From the NCBI RefSeq assembly GCF_003333305.1, contig NZ_QOLD01000019.1, forward strand, positions 62,001 to 126,000: a stretch of 64,000 nt of DNA. Direction: 5' to 3'. A program made the translations under genes and the position numbers. A model generated the notes under the pieces. It saw nothing but the letters and a program-made list of their open reading frames with translations, searched no databases and had not been told where the DNA came from. This DNA comes from Candidatus Colwellia aromaticivorans (lineage in GTDB: Bacteria; Pseudomonadota; Gammaproteobacteria; Enterobacterales; Alteromonadaceae). Numbering within the stretch: the stretch's first letter is position 1; the number at the start of each line of letters is the position of its first letter. Positions 58,615 to 64,000 of this stretch are shown here, piece after piece.

Positions 58615-59770
58615 TCCAAAGCTTTTTATAAATTTCAATTATTTCATCTTTACTTGGCACACGTGGATTATTGTTGGGCGATCCTGAATTGAGCGCTTGT
58701 TCAGCCATTTCACTAAGCAAAGCAAAAAATTTAGCTTGCTCAATGCCAAATTGGCCTGGTGTTGGTACTTCTAGCTCTTCATTTAATGCACGAAGTTCTT
58801 GCAGTAATTTTAGGTTCGCGTTGTCTGTCGTATCTTGCTCATTTGCAACACCAATAGCTCGGGCACAATCGGCATATTTCTCAGGTGCAGCGCTAATAGA
58901 GAATCCTGTTACGCTGGGTAAAAGCATGGCATTTGAAAGACCATGTGGAACATGGAAAAAAGCACCTATTGGCCTGCTCATACCATGCACTAAAGCGACG
59001 GAAGCATTGGAAAATGCAATTCCTGCTAAGGTTGAGCCCAACATCATCGCTTCTCGAGACTTATGATCACTGCCGTTGTGATATGACTTACGTAAGTTGG
59101 GGCCAATCAGTCGCATGGCGGCTATGGCCTGACAATCACTATACGAATTAGCTTTTTGACTTACATAAGCTTCCATAGCATGAGTTAGTGCATCAATACC
59201 CGTGTCTGCGCTTATTCGTGGTGGCAGGCTAAGCGTTAAGTTATAGTCAACCAACGCAGCAACTGGCATAAAACCCATACCACAACAAAGCATTTTTTCG
59301 TCATTAACATCATCGGTAATAATAGTAAATCGAGTTACTTCTGAACCTGTGCCTGCCGTAGTTGGGATAGCAATGAGTGGCAAACCTGCTTCATTGACCT
59401 GACGCGGGAATTTATAATCCTGCATCTCACCGCCGTATTTTCCAAGAATCGCAATAGCCTTAGCGCTATCAATGGGGCTTCCACCACCAATCGCAATAAT
59501 TACATCATAATCGCCACTTCTAACTTGTTTCACACCCTCCATGATAGAACTAACGGTCGGCTCTGGCACGGTTTGATCAAATACATCACAAAATATTTTT
59601 TGTTGTGTCAACAAATCTACAACCTTCTTAACATATCCCAATTCAACCATCATTTTATCAGTAATGATCAGTGGTTTATGACAGTTTAGGCTAGCTAAAA
59701 TACTAGCGATTTCCTGACTAGCGCCCTCACCTATTTGGAGGATTCTAGGAAGTATTATTTGATTTGACAT
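58610..59770 (-). CDS. Iron-containing alcohol dehydrogenase
   Basis: A 386-residue group III NAD(P)-dependent alcohol dehydrogenase. It has the dinucleotide motif GGGSPID (about 97-103) and PTTAGTGSE. Metal ligands are in DYNLTLS, DALTHAMEAY, LVHGMSRPIG and the following PHGLSNA. Closest in general form to YiaY/AdhB-type enzymes, acting on short alcohols or 1,2-diol-type substrates; the substrate is not certain. It stands alone, with a strong terminator, and is not flagellar. Confidence 0.92.
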   Translation of the reverse strand: MSNQIILPRILQIGEGASQEIASILASLNCHKPLIITDKMMVELGYVKKVVDLLTQQKIFCDVFDQTVPEPTVSSIMEGVKQVRSGDYDVIIAIGGGSPIDSAKAIAILGKYGGEMQDYKFPRQVNEAGLPLIAIPTTAGTGSEVTRFTIITDDVNDEKMLCCGMGFMPVAALVDYNLTLSLPPRISADTGIDALTHAMEAYVSQKANSYSDCQAIAAMRLIGPNLRKSYHNGSDHKSREAMMLGSTLAGIAFSNASVALVHGMSRPIGAFFHVPHGLSNAMLLPSVTGFSISAAPEKYADCARAIGVANEQDTTDNANLKLLQELRALNEELEVPTPGQFGIEQAKFFALLSEMAEQALNSGSPNNNPRVPSKDEIIEIYKKLWN

Positions 59771-60180
59771 AATTTTATCTACCTCTTAACCGTCGCTAAT
59801 GGCTAACATTATTTATTGGTTTGAATAAAGATCTAGCTTACTGTTGAGATGAATACATATAATGGAGCTTTATGTACCGTATTGAAAGTTTCACTTGCTG
59901 TAAATACTTTTATGCTGGAACGCAAAGTCTCATACGGTCTACTTTACATTAAAAATGTATCAATAAAACACACGATTAGATTAACATAAGTGGTTACTAT
60001 AAATTGCTCAGAATAAACCATACGCACGATTTAACATAACTGATTTTATATCGAAATCAACATAAAACATAAAAGTAAAATAATCTAGGTCACCAAGTAA
60101 CTATAAGGTTGATTTATTTTGTTTTTTTTATTTTGTTTTGTTTGAAATGATTTATACTGTACAGCCGTAAATAATTTCAA
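59771..60180. other. Intergenic region before tRNA-Arg
   Basis: This 410-bp AT-rich stretch shows no gene I can support. A TATACT -10-like hexamer (60153-60158) lies about 22 bp before the tRNA, with no strong -35. Confidence 0.5.
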
Positions 60181-60257
60181 GTCCTCGTAACTCAGCTGGA
60201 TAGAGTGCACCCCTCCTAAGGGTGATGTCGTGGGTTCGACTCCCGCCGAGGACGCCA
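60181..60257 (+). tRNA. tRNA-Arg (anticodon CCU)
   Basis: A 77-nt cloverleaf: acceptor GTCCTCG pairs with CGAGGAC, anticodon stem CACCC/GGGTG encloses loop CTCCTAA with anticodon CCT, the T arm contains GGTTCGACTCC, and CCA is encoded at the 3' end. It reads AGG codons. No integrase lies next to it. Confidence 0.97.
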
Positions 60258-60630
60258 TTATTTAATTTTATTAAAATGCCAAATGACACCTAGTTTATTA
60301 AATTCATTTCAAACGTGACTTTATCATTATCAGACGTAACCACTTGTGCGACAACCAATAAACATTCATCACAAGAAAAGTCAGGCTGAATTATTAATAA
60401 CTTCTTTCGATTTACATATAGCATTAATTTCAGCTTCTCTTCTTTGCTGGATTAAGTCAGCAGAATAGCGTTCTTTTTATTTTTACCAAACAATTTTTAT
60501 AGCTACTTTCAGAACGCTGCCAGGAAAAGATATGGCTAGATAACCGTTACCCCCTCAAATAAAAAAGTCGCATACTCTATCTTGAGTATGCGACTTAAAT
60601 TTCCCGTCAATAAATCAATTACTGAAATTA
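60258..60630. other. Intergenic region after tRNA-Arg
   Basis: This holds the terminator at 60565-60596 and short, broken leftward reading frames (one of 44 codons at 60290-60424, with another coherent frame just upstream) that may be remnants of a decayed gene. No integrase or attachment repeat is visible. Confidence 0.4.
60565..60596 (-). terminator. Strong terminator after the 44-residue peptide gene
   Basis: AAGTCGCATACTC (60565-60577) pairs perfectly with GAGTATGCGACTT (60584-60596), followed leftward by TTTTATTTGA. It lies 35 bp past the peptide stop. Confidence 0.85.
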
Positions 60631-60765
60631 TTATTCTGATTGTGCTGTTTTTACTTCCATGTCATCAGCTACTGAGATATTACTCAATACCGCTGAAACG
60701 GCCATTATGATTACTGCACAAATAACCGTCGTCAGCTTTAATCCTCGAGAGGATGACTTACGCAT
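60631..60765 (-). CDS. 44-residue membrane or secreted peptide
   Basis: This small reading frame has a basic N-terminus (MRKSSSRGLK), a hydrophobic run of about 18 residues (TTVICAVIIMAVSAVLSNI) and a short acidic tail (DDMEVKTAQSE). That is signal-peptide or single-helix form, with a possible cleavage near SVA-DD. TAA is doubled, an AGG lies about eight bases before ATG, and a strong terminator follows, all of which favour a real gene. The next gene upstream is the pseudokinase sensor, 130 bp away on the same strand. Function is unknown. Confidence 0.65.
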   Translation of the reverse strand: MRKSSSRGLKLTTVICAVIIMAVSAVLSNISVADDMEVKTAQSE

Positions 60766-60895
60766 TGTATGTACCTAATTAAGATGTAATTACATTTCAA
60801 TTTTCTCAGTCAAAGGGACAACAAAAACCTTATTTAGAGAATATTTCTTTCGATTAAAAACTAAACTATTTACTTTGATAGTTCAAGTTAATTTG

Positions 60896-63226
60896 TCATT
60901 TATCTTCTTTTTCATCAAAGACATGCGATTGATATGCATGTTGCTCCTCATTTGAGGTAATTAAAATTTTGATGGAAGCTGTTAATACTCTTTCACCAGA
61001 GACCAAATTCCCCAAGTTCGCATCACCGCCCATTAACTGACAAACCTCTTTAGCCATTGCTATTTGAGCACTGAACAAAGCCATATTAGTATTAATTGGA
61101 TGCTTAAAGGGTACTGTCTTATCAATAGGTTTATCATCATGGTTAGTAAAAATAAATAATAAGGTCGCACTATTAAGGTGATGATTATGTACTTTCACTG
61201 TTAAGCGTATATTACTAATCTTTAATAGCTCATGAACACCATCACAAAAAGCAACCAAAAGCTGCTGAATTCTAAGCTCATCACTATTAATAAAGTGCGG
61301 TACATTTGAGTCGATTAAAAAGGTGATAGTATTTTCTTGAAGCGCTGTAATATCTGTAGATGATTGTTTAGCCAAAAGCATATCTTCAATACGCGCTATA
61401 AAACCATGAAAATCGAATGGTTTACTACTAACGTCAGATTCCCCTAATTCAACTTTAGATAAATCAAGTACCATATGAAGCAGTTTCTGCATATTATCTT
61501 GTGCTAATTCTATATTTTGAATTATCTTATTTTTTTCTTTATTGTCAGATTTTGACAACTGCTGACAAAAGTCCTTAATTGCATGCAAAGGCGTTTGCAG
61601 CTCGTTACTTAGCTTATGTAAAAAATTAGTCTTCGCTGTATTTTTCTGCTCCGACTGTTCTTTGGCAATAATTAATTCACGCGTTTTTGTAATAACCTGA
61701 GAGTTTAATTCATTGGAGTACACCGCCATCATTAGAATCAGTACTTGAAATAGCGCTCCCCCTAATGTTGTTCCAAATAACATAGCCCATACTTGCCAAT
61801 TTTTTTGTTGCAATTGCCATGGTTGATGTTCACCAAAACTAATTCGCCATTGACGAGAATTAACCTCTAAATTAATACTTTCAACATAACGATGATTCTC
61901 ATTAAGCTGTTGACCGAACAATATAAATGGCTCTGGCGAAGTTACATCTTCAATAAGCAAATTAATTTTGTCCGTTTTCGATGGTGATATGTACTGGAAA
62001 AAGCGTTTAAATTGCACTACGGCAACAACAAAACCAAGTAAGTCATCTGGACTACTTTGCTCAATATTAGGTAAATTATCTGTTGAGCCAGAGAAAACCG
62101 CAGTAATAAAAAGAATGCCTAAATTAGTATGATTACCTTGTATTAAGTTAATTGGTGCGCTGGCAATAATATGTTTACTATTAATGACATTTTTCATAGA
62201 GATAATACGATTTGAATTTGTCAGTACATCTAATCCTAGAACCGGTTCATTACCTTGATAAGGGTAAATAAAACGTATAGGAGCATAGCGCCTTCTATTA
62301 CCTGCTTTTTGCGTAACTCCCTCAGTGCTTTTTTCTAGAATAACATTATATTTTTTCTCAAAGGCAACTCTGTTTTCATGACTAATAATAGGCGCCCATT
62401 CAAGCACTCTAACGCTTGATTTAGTTTGAAAAATTTGTTGTGCGAATAAGTTAAAGCCCGGTAAATCAACCGTTTTACTCGCCTTAAAAAATGCTGACAA
62501 ACTATTCAAGTCATTAATAGTAATATCTATTTCTTTTTGAATTCCCTTAAGTACATTATTTTTTACTTGCTTAAAAGTATTATGACGTTCATGTTGCTGC
62601 ACATTTTGAGATATTTTAAATAATAAACCAATCGCAAAAACAGCTAAAAACGAAGCTATTATGATGAAAGTTCGTTTGGGTAAATTTAGCTGCTGCTGAC
62701 CTTGTGTAAGCAATATCATTGGAGTAAAAAAGACTGAAAACAATAGGCTTCCTGACCAACCGCTAACAAAAGTAAAAAGCAAATCATTGCCTAAAGTTTT
62801 ACTTTCCAATATAACAACTATCACTACAGTAAACGCTGAAATCAATGATGTTAGCGGACCTATCTTGAATAAAAACTGTAGTAAATATCGTCGTGAATTA
62901 AGCCAGTTCTGTTGATTAACTTCACTTAGTGTCAGCTGCTTTGCCCAAAACCCCTGTAGCATAATAGACAATAAAGTAATGATGACCATGGATAATTCTA
63001 TCGGCAGGTTCAGCGAGAAAAACAAATACAAACAAAAAATTATCGAGGCAACAGCAATAGCAAGTAATATTTTCACTCCAAAAACAATTACTAATGCTGT
63101 GGATATACCTGCGGCTGGTCCAATAAAACTAGTGAAAGAATAAGGTGTAATAATAAAAACGGTGCAAGCACATGCACAAAGATAAATAACAATGGTTAAA
63201 AAGGATCGCTGAAGTGTATTGTTCAT
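60896..63226 (-). CDS. MASE1-CHASE sensor with degenerate histidine kinase module
   Basis: A 776-residue membrane protein. MASE1-like helices occupy about 1-205, a periplasmic CHASE domain about 235-460 (RVLEWAPII, PIRFIYPY), a further helix about 478-502, then a coiled stalk and a HisKA-like helix pair (535-595). The H-box reads KLSNELQTPL, with Asn541 where the phosphorylated His should be. The ATPase-like part lacks the N-box Asn residues and both Gly-rich boxes, yet keeps CQLMGGDANLGNLVSG-like folds. It is therefore probably a non-catalytic signalling or scaffold protein. The frame is intact. Confidence 0.85.
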   Translation of the reverse strand: MNNTLQRSFLTIVIYLCACACTVFIITPYSFTSFIGPAAGISTALVIVFGVKILLAIAVASIIFCLYLFFSLNLPIELSMVIITLLSIMLQGFWAKQLTLSEVNQQNWLNSRRYLLQFLFKIGPLTSLISAFTVVIVVILESKTLGNDLLFTFVSGWSGSLLFSVFFTPMILLTQGQQQLNLPKRTFIIIASFLAVFAIGLLFKISQNVQQHERHNTFKQVKNNVLKGIQKEIDITINDLNSLSAFFKASKTVDLPGFNLFAQQIFQTKSSVRVLEWAPIISHENRVAFEKKYNVILEKSTEGVTQKAGNRRRYAPIRFIYPYQGNEPVLGLDVLTNSNRIISMKNVINSKHIIASAPINLIQGNHTNLGILFITAVFSGSTDNLPNIEQSSPDDLLGFVVAVVQFKRFFQYISPSKTDKINLLIEDVTSPEPFILFGQQLNENHRYVESINLEVNSRQWRISFGEHQPWQLQQKNWQVWAMLFGTTLGGALFQVLILMMAVYSNELNSQVITKTRELIIAKEQSEQKNTAKTNFLHKLSNELQTPLHAIKDFCQQLSKSDNKEKNKIIQNIELAQDNMQKLLHMVLDLSKVELGESDVSSKPFDFHGFIARIEDMLLAKQSSTDITALQENTITFLIDSNVPHFINSDELRIQQLLVAFCDGVHELLKISNIRLTVKVHNHHLNSATLLFIFTNHDDKPIDKTVPFKHPINTNMALFSAQIAMAKEVCQLMGGDANLGNLVSGERVLTASIKILITSNEEQHAYQSHVFDEKEDK

Positions 63227-63452
63227 TATATTTATAAAAATTCAAAGAGTTAAAGTTTCACTTACCTAACCGATACTAGCACTATTTATGACGATGTCTC
63301 AAACTTATAGCCAACACATTATCGGTTTCAACAGATGATTTTAATAATGATATTCATCTTATTTTTACATCTATAACAAAAAACAGTTAGAAATATAAAA
63401 AATTAATTTGCGCTATGCCCTGTGGTAGTGGAAAATACGCGCAATTAACTTG
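63227..63452. other. Intergenic region upstream of the sensor gene
   Basis: This AT-rich leader has no open frame or repeat that I can see. The MITE copy C begins at 63453. Confidence 0.4.
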
Positions 63453-63719
63453 TATACCCATGATATTTCAAGATGCGAGTTTCAGGATACCTGAGCGATT
63501 CATGATCAAGACGCATCTTTTTATTAAGGGTAATTCCCTTAAAAAGAGATGTAACGAATAGCATGATTTGCTCAGGCATCCCCGTAGGGCTGGTTTAGAA
63601 ACGCTTTATGCTGCGTTATTGATTTCGACAATAGAATAACTATTATCTTCAATCAATGCCTTGCCTAAAAACGTTTCTAATTCCAGCTGAATCCTGCATC
63701 TTGAGGTAACATGGGTATA
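63453..63719. mobile_element. MITE-like palindromic element, copy C, upstream of transketolase
   Basis: A 267-bp element identical in length to copy B, with TATACCCATG-type inverted ends, the AAGGG-TAATT-CCCTT hairpin and an AATAG-AATAA-CTATT hairpin (63630-63644). It ends 36 bp before the transketolase start, so it may shape that leader or promoter. Confidence 0.85.
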
Positions 63720-63755
63720 TAAAAATTCTCACTACAAAATAGATCTGGAGCAAAT

Positions 63756-64000
63756 ATGTCATCGCGTCAAGAACTAGCGAATGCAATTCGTGTTTTAAGC
63801 ATGGATGCAGTACAAAAAGCAAAATCAGGACACCCTGGTGCCCCGATGGGGATGGCGGATATCGCTGAAGTTTTATGGCGTGATTTCTTAAAGCATAACC
63901 CAAGTGATCCTAACTGGGCTGATCGTGACCGATTTATACTTTCTAATGGTCATGGTTCAATGCTAATTTATTCTCTATTGCATTTATCCGGCTATGACTT
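63756..64000 (+). CDS. tkt: Transketolase, N-terminal part (runs off window)
   Basis: An open frame from ATG 63756, with GGAG five bases upstream, runs to the window end. It encodes the transketolase N-terminus: [20 protein letters not shown], the thiamine-diphosphate-site segment with the conserved SGHPG, and later [13 protein letters not shown]. The enzyme moves two-carbon units in the pentose phosphate pathway. Only about 81 codons are visible. Confidence 0.95.
   Translation, partial: MSSRQELANAIRVLSMDAVQKAKSGHPGAPMGMADIAEVLWRDFLKHNPSDPNWADRDRFILSNGHGSMLIYSLLHLSGYD

Noticed and set aside
60181-60257. Integration site of a genomic island at tRNA-Arg
   Set aside because: No integrase gene and no repeat of the tRNA 3' end were seen in the window.
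63649-63903. Leftward 84-codon ORF across the transketolase start
   Set aside because: It runs antisense through the MITE end and the clearly coding transketolase start; its protein has no recognisable features.

Overview
The window is the polar-flagellum and chemotaxis cluster of a marine gammaproteobacterium, with a few unrelated genes at the right end. The DNA is AT-rich. The gene order (flhA-flhF-flhG-fliA-cheYZAB-motCD-parC-parP; flrABC-fliE..flhB; flgBCDE / flgFGHIJKL-flagellins-flaG-fliD; cheV-cheR; flgAMN; flgPO / flgT) and the protein sequences point to the Alteromonadales, most like Colwellia or Thalassotalea. This assignment rests on recalled gene order and protein character, not on a search.

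Layout. Positions 1-34000 are read almost entirely leftward. From the right they hold flrA, flrBC, fliE to fliR, flhB, flhA, flhF, flhG, fliA, then the chemotaxis genes, a MotC/MotD stator pair, and the polar localisation pair parC/parP. At 33.3-34.8 kb four small genes (unknown, fliS, a fliT-like gene, unknown) are read rightward. From 34.9 to 52.9 kb transcription is leftward again: fliD, flaG, two flagellins, flgL to flgF, flgE to flgB, cheR, cheV. flgA, flgM and flgN follow rightward, then flgP/flgO (leftward) and flgT (rightward) from a shared divergent region. The right end holds an EamA transporter, an iron-type alcohol dehydrogenase, tRNA-Arg(CCU), a 44-residue peptide gene, a MASE1-CHASE sensor whose kinase module looks catalytically dead, and the start of transketolase.

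Regulation is partly readable. Sites with sigma-54 -24/-12 spacing (GG-N10-GC) lie before fliE, flrB, flgF, the upstream flagellin, flgO, flgT, flhA and the 33.3 kb gene, with weaker ones before flgB and fliK. Sigma-28 sites lie before the downstream flagellin and flgM. This fits the FlrA -> FlrBC/sigma-54 -> FliA hierarchy known from Vibrio.

The flagellar set is nearly complete: export gate, C-ring, rods, hook, filament and cap, plus the FlgO/FlgP/FlgT outer-ring proteins typical of fast polar flagella. The accessory interest is mostly between genes. There is a 267-bp palindromic element in three copies (one splits fliM from fliN), a 48-51 nt double-hairpin unit in two contexts with compensatory base changes, other palindromic repeats, a duplicated flgC 3' end forming a coupled 49-codon ORF, and a CheA linker with three motifs resembling the CheY-binding end of FliM.
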